Assembly: GCA_902589795.1 (NCBI GenBank)
Contig: CACIUJ010000003.1
Span: forward strand, 1 to 54,540
Reading direction: 5' to 3'
DNA from: an uncultured Pelagibacteraceae bacterium
Lineage (GTDB): Bacteria; Pseudomonadota; Alphaproteobacteria; Pelagibacterales; Pelagibacteraceae
Length of the DNA stretch: 54,540 nucleotides
Every line of letters begins with the position of its first letter. The first letter of the stretch is position 1. Positions 25,772 to 34,513 of the stretch are shown piece after piece. The position numbers were made by a program, and so were the translations under genes. A model generated the notes under the pieces. It saw only the letters and a program-made list of their open reading frames with translations. It did no database searches and was not told where the DNA came from.

Positions 25772-27190
25772 ATGCCAAATTATGTATTCTATGATTTTGA
25801 GACTTGCTCAAGCAATATCTCATACGGTCAAATTATAGAAGCAGGAGCAGTTTTGGTGAACGACAATTTTCAAGAGTTAGATCGTTACGAAGGACGCTGC
25901 AGATTAAGTCCTGGAATTATTCCAGAAGCAATGGCTTTAATTGTAAACAAGAGCAGTGTTTCAATGCTAAAAAATACAAATTTATCTCACTATCAAATGA
26001 TAAAACAAATGATGGAGAAATTTAATAAATGGAAAAATTCAGTTTTTTTTGGGTACAATAGTATTGACTTTGATGAAGAGTTTTTAAGACGAACACTTTT
26101 TAAAAATCTTGAATATCCTTATATTACAGTAAGCAAAGGAAATGAAAGAGGGGATCTTTTAGGATTAGCTAGAGCTGCACATCTTTATTATCCAAGCTGT
26201 ATTAAAACTCCTATTAGCGATAAAAATAATCCTGTGTTTAAATTAGAACAATTGGCGCCCATGAATGGAATAAAACATGATAAAGCTCATAGCGCTATCC
26301 AGGATACACTTGTGACCATTGAAATAGCTAAAATATTAAAAAAAAATGCACCTAATGTTTGGAAAGCTAGTTTAATGACAACCAATAAAGATAAGTGTAT
26401 TCAAATAATTAAAGAGGAAAAGTTATTTTGCACAAATTTTTTTTACGGTGGTCGTGCAGTTCCCTATGTTTTGACTTATTTGTGTCAACATCCATGGGGT
26501 TATGCATTTTGTTTTGATTTACGAAATGATCCTGTTTATTATTTTAATTTATCTTCCGAAGCATTAAAAAAAGAAATTTTTGATGCAAAGCCAAAGCCTA
26601 TGAGGTCTATTAAACACAAAAAACATCCAATAATAATGAATGCTAATTATGGAGTTAATTTTGATGTTTATAAACAACTAGGCTTATCTAAACTAAAAGA
26701 GAGAGCAAAATTAATTCGGGAAAACAAAGATTTTATAAATAGAGTTAGCTCAATTTTGGAGGATGATATAAGAGAAAAGCAAGATTTAGATTCCCAGCTA
26801 GAAGTATATGCAGAAGAATCTATTTATAAACAATTTCCTAGCAAAGAAGACAATGCAATTATGCCTGAATTTCATAGAGTAGATTGGAAAGATAAATTTT
26901 CAGTTGTTCAAAAATTTAAGGATGAACGCTTTCAATATTTCGGAAAAAAAATTCTTTATGAAGAAAATCCAGCTTTTTTACCGCAAGAGGAATATAATTT
27001 AATTCACAAGGAGATAGCGGCGAGAGTTTTAAGCACAAACAAGGAAAAGTGGAATACTATTCCACGCACATATTCAGAAATAGATACATTAAGAAATAAA
27101 TTTAAGAATGATAAAGAAAAATTAAAGGCACTTGAGGAAATAAATTCATATATAGAAGAGATGGAAAAAATTTACCAAAAGGCCAGTTGA
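25772..27190 (+). CDS. sbcB: Exodeoxyribonuclease I
   Basis: 472 aa, matching E. coli ExoI. DEDDh active site: YDFETCSSN (motif I), FFGYNSIDFDEEFLRRTLF (motif II) and HDKAHSAIQDTLVTIEIAKIL (motif III with catalytic His and Asp). The SH3-like and C-terminal helical domains that clamp single-stranded DNA follow (LCQHPWGYAFCFDLRNDP, then GVNFDVYKQLGLSKLKERAK). It degrades ssDNA 3' to 5' in recombination and mismatch repair. Situated 6 bp after rmuC, in a DNA-end-processing pair. Confidence 0.93.
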   Translation: MPNYVFYDFETCSSNISYGQIIEAGAVLVNDNFQELDRYEGRCRLSPGIIPEAMALIVNKSSVSMLKNTNLSHYQMIKQMMEKFNKWKNSVFFGYNSIDFDEEFLRRTLFKNLEYPYITVSKGNERGDLLGLARAAHLYYPSCIKTPISDKNNPVFKLEQLAPMNGIKHDKAHSAIQDTLVTIEIAKILKKNAPNVWKASLMTTNKDKCIQIIKEEKLFCTNFFYGGRAVPYVLTYLCQHPWGYAFCFDLRNDPVYYFNLSSEALKKEIFDAKPKPMRSIKHKKHPIIMNANYGVNFDVYKQLGLSKLKERAKLIRENKDFINRVSSILEDDIREKQDLDSQLEVYAEESIYKQFPSKEDNAIMPEFHRVDWKDKFSVVQKFKDERFQYFGKKILYEENPAFLPQEEYNLIHKEIAARVLSTNKEKWNTIPRTYSEIDTLRNKFKNDKEKLKALEEINSYIEEMEKIYQKAS

Positions 27191-27225
27191 CAAACTAAAA
27201 AAAATTATTAGATTGAAATAATCTT

Positions 27226-27546
27226 ATGGGAACAAAAAATATTACAGACGAAGGATTTGAAACGGACGTGCTAAAGAACGAAAAACCTGTTCTCGTGGAC
27301 TTTTGGGCTGAATGGTGTGGCCCTTGTAAACAAATTGGACCAATTCTTGAAGAAATTTCAAATGAAATGAGCAATGAAATTGTAATAGCAAAACATAATA
27401 TTGATGAAAACCCCAATCAACCAACTAAGTACGGTGTTAGGGGAATTCCAACAATGTTACTTTTTAAAGGCGGTGAACTTAAAGCTACAAAAGTTGGGGC
27501 GACCACAAAATCAAACATTATTTCTTTTATAAAAGAAAATATTTAA
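27226..27546 (+). CDS. trxA: Thioredoxin
   Basis: 106 aa, the standard length. The redox motif WCGPCK (Trp30-Cys31 to Cys34) is preceded by VLVDFWAEW, and the cis-Pro lies in VRGIPTMLLFKGGE. It reduces disulfides of cytoplasmic enzymes, including MsrA. The 3' end overlaps the folC 3' end by 4 bp. trxA next to folC is common in alphaproteobacteria, though here the two are convergent. Confidence 0.96.
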   Translation: MGTKNITDEGFETDVLKNEKPVLVDFWAEWCGPCKQIGPILEEISNEMSNEIVIAKHNIDENPNQPTKYGVRGIPTMLLFKGGELKATKVGATTKSNIISFIKENI

Positions 27547-28823
27547 TTTAAATTTAATATTTCACCACAAAAATATAAACTTCCCGTACAAAAAATAATA
27601 GCATCGTTGTTTTCTTTTGAAATTTTTTTTAAAGCTTCTTCAATAGAATTTTCAGTTTTTGAGCGTATGCCGCATGATCGTGCAATTTTTGATAATTCTT
27701 CTTTTTTAATAAAGTTTTTTTGGTTTGGTATGTCCAAGGCAATTATTGAATGCACATTTTCTCGAAGTGTTTCAATACATTCTTTATGCTGCTTTGTTGA
27801 CATCATCGCAAGTATTAAAAAGATTTTCCTGTTTTTATTTAAGGTTTTCAAATATTTTTTTATTGCCAAAAAAGCTAGAGGATTATGTGCTCCGTCCAAT
27901 ATAATTTGATTATCTTTAGAGACATACTCTCTAAGTTTTCCATGAGTAATATTTTGCAACCTTGCTTCGGATTTTATATTGATTATGGATTTTTTAATGT
28001 GAGCCTCACTTATTTTAAATTGACTAAGATTTCTTGTAATAGCAATTGCCGTAGAAACAGTAGCCAGCTGGAAGTCACCTAATAAATTAGGGAGAGGTAA
28101 ATTTAATTTTCCCAACTTATCTTCATAAACAAGCTCATTATTTCCTTTTTTATAATAATAATCTTCACCTAAGATGAATTTTTTAGATGAATTGTTCAAA
28201 ATGTTTTTTTTTATTTTTTTTAATACGGTATCTTTTTGTTCTGAGATAAAGATTTTAGAATTGTTTAATAAATGTGAGCATTTTTCGTATACAATTTCAT
28301 CTATAGTTCCTTTTTTTAGAAAATCTAAGTGATCAATACCTATTGGCATAACTACAGAACAAATATTTTTTTTAAATACATTAGACGAATCTAGTCGAAA
28401 TAAAGCACCAGCTTCCATTATATTTACCTCAGCTTTTTTGCGAGAAGCATGCAAGATCCAAGCTGCAGTTATGATTTCGTGAAAGGATATACTTTTATTA
28501 TTATTTATTTTTTCAACTTCTATAAGAAGGTCATGTAATTCTTCATCAACAATGTACCTTCCTGAAAAATAATATCTTTCATTAAAATTTCGTAATGAAG
28601 GGCTAATGTTTACATTACATGTATAGCCGGCTGTTTCAAAAATTTCTCTCAAAGATACTATGAGAGAATGCTTAGAATTTGTTCCAACTACTTGTATTAA
28701 GTTATTGATTTTATTTTCTGGGTTTTTAAGATCTTTTAATAATCTTTTAATACGGTCAAGTGTACTAGGCTCACTTTTAGGATGCAGTTGAAGCAGTCTT
28801 TTTAAAATCTTCTGGATTTTCAT
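27543..28823 (-). CDS. folC: FolC-like folylpolyglutamate/dihydrofolate synthase with altered P-loop
   Basis: 426 aa. The N-terminus ILKRLLQLHPKSEPSTLDRIKRLL aligns with the folC start, so the 47 bp overlap with accD is real. The Mur-ligase-type P-loop, normally GTNGKGS, reads GTNSKHS (47-53); SPHL becomes SPSL and the GLGGRLDATN block becomes GALFRLDSSN. PIGIDHLDFL and ILDGAHNPLAFLAIKKYL are normal. It should ATP-dependently join glutamate to dihydropteroate/folates. The position at the end of trpBA-accD is the usual alphaproteobacterial one. Substitutions may be lineage divergence or changed substrate. Confidence 0.8.
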   Translation of the reverse strand: MKIQKILKRLLQLHPKSEPSTLDRIKRLLKDLKNPENKINNLIQVVGTNSKHSLIVSLREIFETAGYTCNVNISPSLRNFNERYYFSGRYIVDEELHDLLIEVEKINNNKSISFHEIITAAWILHASRKKAEVNIMEAGALFRLDSSNVFKKNICSVVMPIGIDHLDFLKKGTIDEIVYEKCSHLLNNSKIFISEQKDTVLKKIKKNILNNSSKKFILGEDYYYKKGNNELVYEDKLGKLNLPLPNLLGDFQLATVSTAIAITRNLSQFKISEAHIKKSIINIKSEARLQNITHGKLREYVSKDNQIILDGAHNPLAFLAIKKYLKTLNKNRKIFLILAMMSTKQHKECIETLRENVHSIIALDIPNQKNFIKKEELSKIARSCGIRSKTENSIEEALKKISKENNDAIIFCTGSLYFCGEILNLN

Positions 28824-29745
28824 GAGCTTCGTCTGTTGTTTTTAGATCCTGTTTTTTCAAAATTATGTTAGCTAACTTTGTTATAGTTTCTTTTAATTTT
28901 TTTCTATTTTCAAGAGTTATATCAGCCAATCCAGCTTTCATAACTCCATCTGCTCTACCGAAATCTTCGGGTATAGCGTCAGCTCCTTTAAGAATATTTG
29001 CAGTAACTCTTTTTCCTGAAAAAAGTAAATTTTCTACTGAAGAGTGTTCAATTATTATAAAATCGTGCATAAAAAAATTAGATGCATAAGTGCCTCCCGA
29101 AACAGCTCTGGCTGCTACTGCAAAAGTAGGAATTCCAGCTTCCTTTACCTGTTTCATTGCTATAACGCTTTTGGTCATTCCGCCAGCAAGTCCCACTAGT
29201 CCTGTGTGAACATCGATTCCAGAGCTTTGATATACTACAATCCAAATATCTACTTTTTTTTCAATTGCAAAATTTGCTGCCTTTAAAAAATGTTCAGATT
29301 CTGCTGGACCAAATCTTCCAGCTCCAAATTTCGGATTAAAGCAAACTACAACTGCATTTAAACCAGATACGTTTCCAGAAGCAGCAAGTAACGCAGTGAC
29401 TTGCCCAGTGGTCTTTCTGTACTTTTTAACTTTATCCATATACCTATATCCTTCTCTTGCACCATCCTTTACTTCAAATCCCAAAGGATCTGGATTTATG
29501 TCTGGAGCTTCAATAAATTTATACTCAGAGTCAAAAAGAGAATCCAAACGTAATTTTGGAGGCATATCAAAATGGAATGAACACTCACAAATATATGAAT
29601 TTTTAAATAAGTCTGGCTTGTAAGAAATTTTTTTACATTGAGGGCAATTTTTCCAATCAGTGGTTTCTTGCGCAACAGGTTGTTTTTTAAAAATCTTTTT
29701 TGCTTTTTGTTTTATTTTTTCAATTTTGTCAGTGATCCAATTCAT
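28777..29745 (-). CDS. accD: AccD-like acetyl-CoA carboxyltransferase beta subunit, divergent
   Basis: 322 aa with the AccD outline: NWITDKIEKI start, zinc ribbon (C34xxC37 and C53xC55), and a crotonase-fold carboxyltransferase domain. Two canonical motifs are changed: the second zinc pair is CEC rather than CxxC, and the oxyanion block SGGARMQEG reads SSGIDVHTG (174-181); MGGSMG reads GAGRFG. GGTYASNFFMHDFIIIE replaces GGVTASFAMLGDI. Gene order (trpB-trpA-accD-folC) argues for true AccD descent. It would pair with AccA (51-52 kb) to make malonyl-CoA, but a second canonical AccD elsewhere is possible. Confidence 0.75.
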   Translation of the reverse strand: MNWITDKIEKIKQKAKKIFKKQPVAQETTDWKNCPQCKKISYKPDLFKNSYICECSFHFDMPPKLRLDSLFDSEYKFIEAPDINPDPLGFEVKDGAREGYRYMDKVKKYRKTTGQVTALLAASGNVSGLNAVVVCFNPKFGAGRFGPAESEHFLKAANFAIEKKVDIWIVVYQSSGIDVHTGLVGLAGGMTKSVIAMKQVKEAGIPTFAVAARAVSGGTYASNFFMHDFIIIEHSSVENLLFSGKRVTANILKGADAIPEDFGRADGVMKAGLADITLENRKKLKETITKLANIILKKQDLKTTDEAHENPEDFKKTASTAS

Positions 29746-30545
29746 AATAATTTTCTTCTTAAATTTTTTACCATATAATTTACATTTTTGACAGGATTTT
29801 GTCTTTTTTCTATTGAATTTGAAATTTTTTTACAAATTTCGCTACCAACTACACATCCGTCAGCCTTTTTAAAAGAAGATATATTTTTACTTGTTATTCC
29901 AAAACCTATTACCAGGTTTTTAGATTTATTTATTTTTTTAATTTTATTATAATTTTCTAAAATTTTTTTTGGAGAAACCTTTAATTTTCCCCCAGTTGTA
30001 GAAAGCATAGAAATTAAATATATCATATCATGCGAGTCTCTAATAATTTTTTTCATTCTAGGCTTTGAAGTAGTTGGGCTAAGAAGTTGTATGAAGTTAA
30101 TAGAATTTTTTTTACATTTTTTAGCAAAAAGTTTATTTTCTGGCCAAGGCAAATCAACTACAATTATACCGTTTACTCCAACTTGTTTACATTTTTTGAT
30201 AAATTTATTTTCTCCATACTGGAAAATCATATTATAGTAACCCATCAAAATTACTGGTTTTGTTTTTTTATTTTTTTTAAATGTTTTGACAATTTGAAAA
30301 ATATCTTTCATTTTAATACCATTTTTAATGGCGCGATATGAAGATGTTTGTATTTGTCCACCATCAGCTATAGGTGTGTTGTGAGGAAAGCCTATTTCGC
30401 AGATATCGGCATGATTAGAAATTGAATTTAATATTTCTAATGATTTTTTTTTAGTATTGTCTCCAGCAACCGTATAAGTTAATAAAGCTGGTCTTTTCTC
30501 TTTTTTACATTTATTAAACGCCAAATTGATTTGAGAACTGATCAT
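29742..30545 (-). CDS. trpA: Tryptophan synthase alpha subunit
   Basis: 267 aa TIM barrel. The catalytic acids are conserved: Glu in ICEIGFPHN (Salmonella E49) and Asp in PIADGGQIQ (D60). MGYYNMIFQYG and GINGIIVVDLPWPE-type blocks match the family. Differences are PHNTP for PFSDP and SMLSTTGG for the S-G-VTG loop that closes on indole-glycerol phosphate. It cleaves indole-3-glycerol phosphate to indole and channels it to TrpB. Overlaps both trpB and accD by 4 bp. Activity is likely, as both catalytic residues remain. Confidence 0.85.
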   Translation of the reverse strand: MISSQINLAFNKCKKEKRPALLTYTVAGDNTKKKSLEILNSISNHADICEIGFPHNTPIADGGQIQTSSYRAIKNGIKMKDIFQIVKTFKKNKKTKPVILMGYYNMIFQYGENKFIKKCKQVGVNGIIVVDLPWPENKLFAKKCKKNSINFIQLLSPTTSKPRMKKIIRDSHDMIYLISMLSTTGGKLKVSPKKILENYNKIKKINKSKNLVIGFGITSKNISSFKKADGCVVGSEICKKISNSIEKRQNPVKNVNYMVKNLRRKLL

Positions 30546-31774
30546 TTATATTTTCCTAGTTTTTGTCTTAATATGTCACGATCTTTTAGTGCATCACCAC
30601 AGGAGTTTACACAAATAATAGTGTCCTTGCTTAATTTTGGAGCTATTTTTATAGCCTCCGCAAATGCATGACTTGGTTCTAGGCTTGGGTTTAAATTTTC
30701 TAATTTAGTAACTAATTGATAAGCGCTTAAAGCTTCTTCATCGCTGGCTGCAGTATATTTCGCTCTTTTCGCATCTTTCAAAAAACAATGTAGAGGCGAG
30801 ACTCCCGGGTAATCCAATCCAGCACTAATAGATTCTGTTTCTTCTATTTGACCTTCTGTGTTTTGATTCACATATTGAGCAGCTCCATGTAATATTCCTA
30901 TTTTTGATCCATAGGTAAGAGGAGCAGCATGCCTTTTACTTTTTTTTGGTCCACCGGCTTCAACACCAATAAACATAACTTGTTTTTTATCATAATGCAT
31001 AAATTCATTCCAAAAACCAAAGCTTGAGGAACCGCCTCCGACACAATTTATTAATATTAATTTTTTTGGAATTTTTCCAAACTCTTCTTGCATTTGTATA
31101 AAGAGTTCTTTTGAAATTTGCGAAGTGCTCCACCCACAAATTTTTACAAAAATATTGGGTCCAACTGTAGACCCAACACACATATGAGTCGTGTCACAAT
31201 TTGAAACCCAGTATCTCATGCACTCGCTAACGGCATCAACAAGAGTTTGACTTCCTGTATAAACCGGAACTATTTCAGCGCCATTTGCACGCATTGCATC
31301 ACAGTTTGGCTTTTGTCTTTTAATATCTTTTGCACCCATAAATATTTTACATTTCAAACCAAATTTTTTAGCAGCCATGCTCAACATTTTTCCAGCATAT
31401 CCAGCTCCAGTGTCTCCAACTATGTATTTTTTCCCTGCTCTTTTAGCTATAAGACTATGAACAGTAGCATTATAAATTTTATGAGCTCCACCATTAGCTT
31501 CCGAGACTACCTTGGTCCATATTTGAGCACCATTTAAATAGTTTGTTAAATTTTCTAATTTTATAAATGAAGTAGGAGCCCCAACCCAATTTTCAAAATA
31601 ATAATCTCTTTCTTGAATAAATTTTTTATCATTTCTTAATTTTTTAAATAAAATAGTAAGGTCTTCTACAGGTTTTTTTAAAGTTTCAGGTATAAAATTT
31701 CCACCAAATTTTCCCCAAAAACCATTTTTATTATGTTGATCAATTAAAGGAATTCCCTTTTTTATTTTTTTCAT
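30542..31774 (-). CDS. trpB: Tryptophan synthase beta subunit-like PLP enzyme with altered active-site motifs
   Basis: 410 aa. The PLP Lys is K99 in NGGAHKIYN, the phosphate loop GGGSS (246-250), and ISAGLDYPGVSP is typical TrpB. But LKREDLxHxGAHK reads WTKVVSEANGGAHK, the catalytic Glu of ETGAGQHG is Asp121 in DTGAGYAG, GPHPYP is GPNIFV, and the SGRGDKD segment at the pyridine nitrogen reads SCGDALKDRD (391-400). It may still join indole and serine with TrpA, or be repurposed as another PLP beta-synthase. Translationally coupled to trpA (4 bp overlap). No trpF between it and pyrF. Confidence 0.8.
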   Translation of the reverse strand: MKKIKKGIPLIDQHNKNGFWGKFGGNFIPETLKKPVEDLTILFKKLRNDKKFIQERDYYFENWVGAPTSFIKLENLTNYLNGAQIWTKVVSEANGGAHKIYNATVHSLIAKRAGKKYIVGDTGAGYAGKMLSMAAKKFGLKCKIFMGAKDIKRQKPNCDAMRANGAEIVPVYTGSQTLVDAVSECMRYWVSNCDTTHMCVGSTVGPNIFVKICGWSTSQISKELFIQMQEEFGKIPKKLILINCVGGGSSSFGFWNEFMHYDKKQVMFIGVEAGGPKKSKRHAAPLTYGSKIGILHGAAQYVNQNTEGQIEETESISAGLDYPGVSPLHCFLKDAKRAKYTAASDEEALSAYQLVTKLENLNPSLEPSHAFAEAIKIAPKLSKDTIICVNSCGDALKDRDILRQKLGKYK

Positions 31775-31777
31775 AAA

Positions 31778-32464
31778 TTACTCTTTAATAGAATTAGATA
31801 CTTTATCTATATTTTCTTGAATATTTCCTTTAATTAAACCTCTTCCCATAATTATTTTATTTGCACCATTTTTTATACTTTCATCAGGAGTAGAAATGCG
31901 CTTTTGGTCATTATTACTATCATTTTTCATTCGGATTCCAGGAGTGAAAATTAAAAGGTCTGTACCTATTATTTTTCTAACTAGTTTTGCCTCTTGTCCT
32001 GAGCATACAACACCAACATTTGTTTCTTTTGCTATTCTTGCCAATCTTTTTACTTGTTCATCAACAGTGCTATTATTTCCCATATCTTTTAAATCACCAT
32101 CATTTAAAGCAGTTAAAATAGTTACCATCATAATTTTGGGTTTACACTTAATTTCTTCAGCAGCTTTTTTTGCTTTTTCTATCATAGCTTTACCACCTTG
32201 ACCGTGAATTGTAAGAAAACCAAATTCTAAATCATCTAATGCCTTGATTGCTTTAAAAACAGTTTCAGGAATATCTTTAAGTTTAAGATCTAACATCAAA
32301 TTATTTATTCCAATTTCATTAAATTTTTTTATACCTTGCTTACCATGAGCATTAAAAAATTCTAAACCAAGTTTAACTGTAAAAATTTTATCTTTGATTT
32401 TTTTAGTAATGCTTAAAGCGTCTTCCAAATTTGTGGTATCTAATGCAAGAATAATTCTGTTCAC
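31778..32464 (-). CDS. pyrF: Orotidine-5'-phosphate decarboxylase
   Basis: 228 aa, the short bacterial form. IILALDTTNLEDAL starts the barrel; the catalytic Asp-Lys-Asp array is in MLDLKLKDIPETV (family DxKxxDIPxTV, here with Lys for the usual His between); the phosphate-binding loop is TPGIRMKNDSNNDQKR, and IIMGRGLIKG closes the barrel. It decarboxylates OMP to UMP in pyrimidine synthesis. It lies 3 bp from trpB and 3 bp after ihfB, within the long directon. Confidence 0.93.
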   Translation of the reverse strand: MNRIILALDTTNLEDALSITKKIKDKIFTVKLGLEFFNAHGKQGIKKFNEIGINNLMLDLKLKDIPETVFKAIKALDDLEFGFLTIHGQGGKAMIEKAKKAAEEIKCKPKIMMVTILTALNDGDLKDMGNNSTVDEQVKRLARIAKETNVGVVCSGQEAKLVRKIIGTDLLIFTPGIRMKNDSNNDQKRISTPDESIKNGANKIIMGRGLIKGNIQENIDKVSNSIKE

Positions 32465-32467
32465 TTA

Positions 32468-32779
32468 CTAATTGTTAACAGATATTTTGTTTTCAGTAAA
32501 ATTTTTGTTTAATTTATTATAAAGTATTTTACTCATTTTCCATTTAATCGCTTTTTTTGCTGGTATCTGAACGGTTTCAGAGTTTTTTGGGTTTCTGCCC
32601 TGTCTAGCTTTTCTTTTAATTATTTTATAAGTTCCAAAACCTCTTATTTCTATATTTTCACCTCTACACAAAGCGTCTGTTATTTCAGAAAAAACAATAT
32701 CTAAAATTTTTTCTATATCTTTTTTTATCATGTTGGGATGTAAGTTACAGAGTTTATGAATTAATTCCGACTTAACCAT
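32468..32779 (-). CDS. ihfB: Integration host factor beta subunit
   Basis: 103 aa, HU/IHF fold. ENIEIRGFGTYKIIKRKARQGRNPKNSETVQIPAKK is the DNA-bending beta-arm, with the intercalating Pro in GRNPKN; EIRGFG is typical of the beta (HimD) subunit. It pairs with IhfA, not in this window, to bend DNA at specific sites. The place directly after rpsA is the standard IhfB location in proteobacteria, which supports the subunit assignment over HU. Confidence 0.9.
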   Translation of the reverse strand: MVKSELIHKLCNLHPNMIKKDIEKILDIVFSEITDALCRGENIEIRGFGTYKIIKRKARQGRNPKNSETVQIPAKKAIKWKMSKILYNKLNKNFTENKISVNN

Positions 32780-32794
32780 AAATGTAATATATAG

Positions 32795-34513
32795 TTATTT
32801 TTTGTTTTTTTGTTTTTTCGTTTTTACCTTAGAAAAATCAAATATGTCGCTTAGAATACCCCCAGAGTCTTTGCTTCCATATTTTTTTACTACTTCTTTC
32901 ATTTCTTTTTCTTCCAGAGCTTTTATAGAAAGTACAACTTTTCTTTTTTCCTTATCTAGTTCAACGATCATTGCATCTACCTTGTCTCCCCTTGCAAATC
33001 TTGATGGGCGCGCATTTTCTGTTTCTTTAGCTAGTTGATTTCTTTTAATTAGTACAGAGGCGATATTTTTGCTTGGGCTGACATATATTCCATTATTACT
33101 AGAAGAGCTTACAATTAAAGTTACTATATCAGAAACTTTTTTGTTTGCATAAAATTCAAAAGGATCATCTGTAAGTTGTTTTAAACCTAATCTTATTTTT
33201 TCTTTTTCTTGATTTATTTCCACAATTTTAAGTTTTAATTTTTGCGTTTTTTTGTATTTTTCTAATTCTGTATCTTTTTCTGACCAGTCTAAATCTTTAT
33301 AATGTACCATTCCATCGAGATCAGAATTATCTATTGAGATAAACAAAGCGTAATCAGTTATATTTTTTATAATTCCTTCAATTTGATCGCCCACTTTGTA
33401 TTTTTCAATAAATTTTGTCCAAGGGTTCGGTAAAGTTCTTTTGTGGCTTAAAGAAATTCGTCTTTTTTCAGAATCTTTTTCTAAAATTTCAACTTGAATT
33501 TTTTGTGAAGTTGTTAAGACTTTTCCTGGATGTATGTTTTTTTTGGTCCAAGATAATTCAGATTGATGAATCAGACCTTCTAAGCCATTTTCAAGTTTAG
33601 CGAAGCAACCATAATCTTGTACTTTTGTCACAATCGCATCATAACGTTTTCCAATCTCATAATTATTTATTGCTTTTACATAAGGATCTTCGGTCAATTG
33701 TTTTATCCCAACACTTATTTTTTTTGTGTCTGGTTCAATTTTAATAATTTTAACTTTCAAAGATTGTCCGATAGAAAGCAATTCGGAAGGCTTGTTTATT
33801 CTACTCCAAGATATATCTGTGATATGAAGAAGGGCATCAACACCATCTAAATCTATAAAAGCTCCCCAGTCAGTTAAATTTTTTACATTTCCCTGTATTA
33901 CATCTCCTTCGTTAAGTTTTGAAACTATTTGGTCTCTGTCCTTATCTCTAATTCTTTCCAATATGGATCTTCTTGATAGAACAATATTCGTTCTTTTTTT
34001 ATCTATTTTACAAATTTCAAAAGTTTGAGGTTTATTCATCAAATGATCATAATTTTTTAGAGGTTTTATATCGACTTGAGACCCAGGTAAAAAACAAAGA
34101 CAAGCTTCTACATCAACAACAAAACCCCCTTTGCATTTAGAAATAATATTTCCTTGGACTTCTTTTTTTGATTCAAAAGCTTTTTCCATTTTTTTCCAAG
34201 AATTTGCTTTTCTTGCTTTTTCTCTGCTTACTACTACCTCACCTGAATAATTTTCTATTTTTTCTAGAAGAATTTCTATTTTTTGCCCAACTTTAATTTT
34301 ATCTAATTCTTTCGCAAGTTTGAATTCATCGATGGGTATAGCTCCTTCGCTTTTTAAACCCAAATCTACAAAAACGAATTTTTTTCCAATTTCACTTATA
34401 ATTCCATTGGCTATTTCACCTTCTTTAAATTTTCTATTTCCTAAATCTTCTGAGAGAAGTTTTTTGAATTCTTGGTGTGATTTACTTTTTTCTTGTTTTG
34501 ATGTTACTTCCAT
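32795..34513 (-). CDS. rpsA: 30S ribosomal protein S1
   Basis: 572 aa with six S1 (OB-fold) repeats, e.g. GEIANGIISEIGKKFVFVDLGLKSEG (1), VQGNIISKCKGGFVVDVEACLCFLPGSQVD (2), VIQGNVKNLTDWGAFIDLDGVDALLHITDISW (3), AIVTKVQDYGCFAKLENGLEGLIHQSELSW (4), EGIIKNITDYALFISIDNSDLDGMVHYKDLDW (5) and a weaker sixth. It brings mRNA to the small subunit, which matters in a genome where many genes lack a clear Shine-Dalgarno. The start lies 32 bp inside the cmk gene; there is no later Met before repeat 1. Confidence 0.95.
   Translation of the reverse strand: MEVTSKQEKSKSHQEFKKLLSEDLGNRKFKEGEIANGIISEIGKKFVFVDLGLKSEGAIPIDEFKLAKELDKIKVGQKIEILLEKIENYSGEVVVSREKARKANSWKKMEKAFESKKEVQGNIISKCKGGFVVDVEACLCFLPGSQVDIKPLKNYDHLMNKPQTFEICKIDKKRTNIVLSRRSILERIRDKDRDQIVSKLNEGDVIQGNVKNLTDWGAFIDLDGVDALLHITDISWSRINKPSELLSIGQSLKVKIIKIEPDTKKISVGIKQLTEDPYVKAINNYEIGKRYDAIVTKVQDYGCFAKLENGLEGLIHQSELSWTKKNIHPGKVLTTSQKIQVEILEKDSEKRRISLSHKRTLPNPWTKFIEKYKVGDQIEGIIKNITDYALFISIDNSDLDGMVHYKDLDWSEKDTELEKYKKTQKLKLKIVEINQEKEKIRLGLKQLTDDPFEFYANKKVSDIVTLIVSSSSNNGIYVSPSKNIASVLIKRNQLAKETENARPSRFARGDKVDAMIVELDKEKRKVVLSIKALEEKEMKEVVKKYGSKDSGGILSDIFDFSKVKTKKQKNKK

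Noticed and set aside
25804-26025. 73-aa plus-strand ORF
   Set aside because: Out-of-frame shadow inside sbcB, overlapping its exonuclease motifs.
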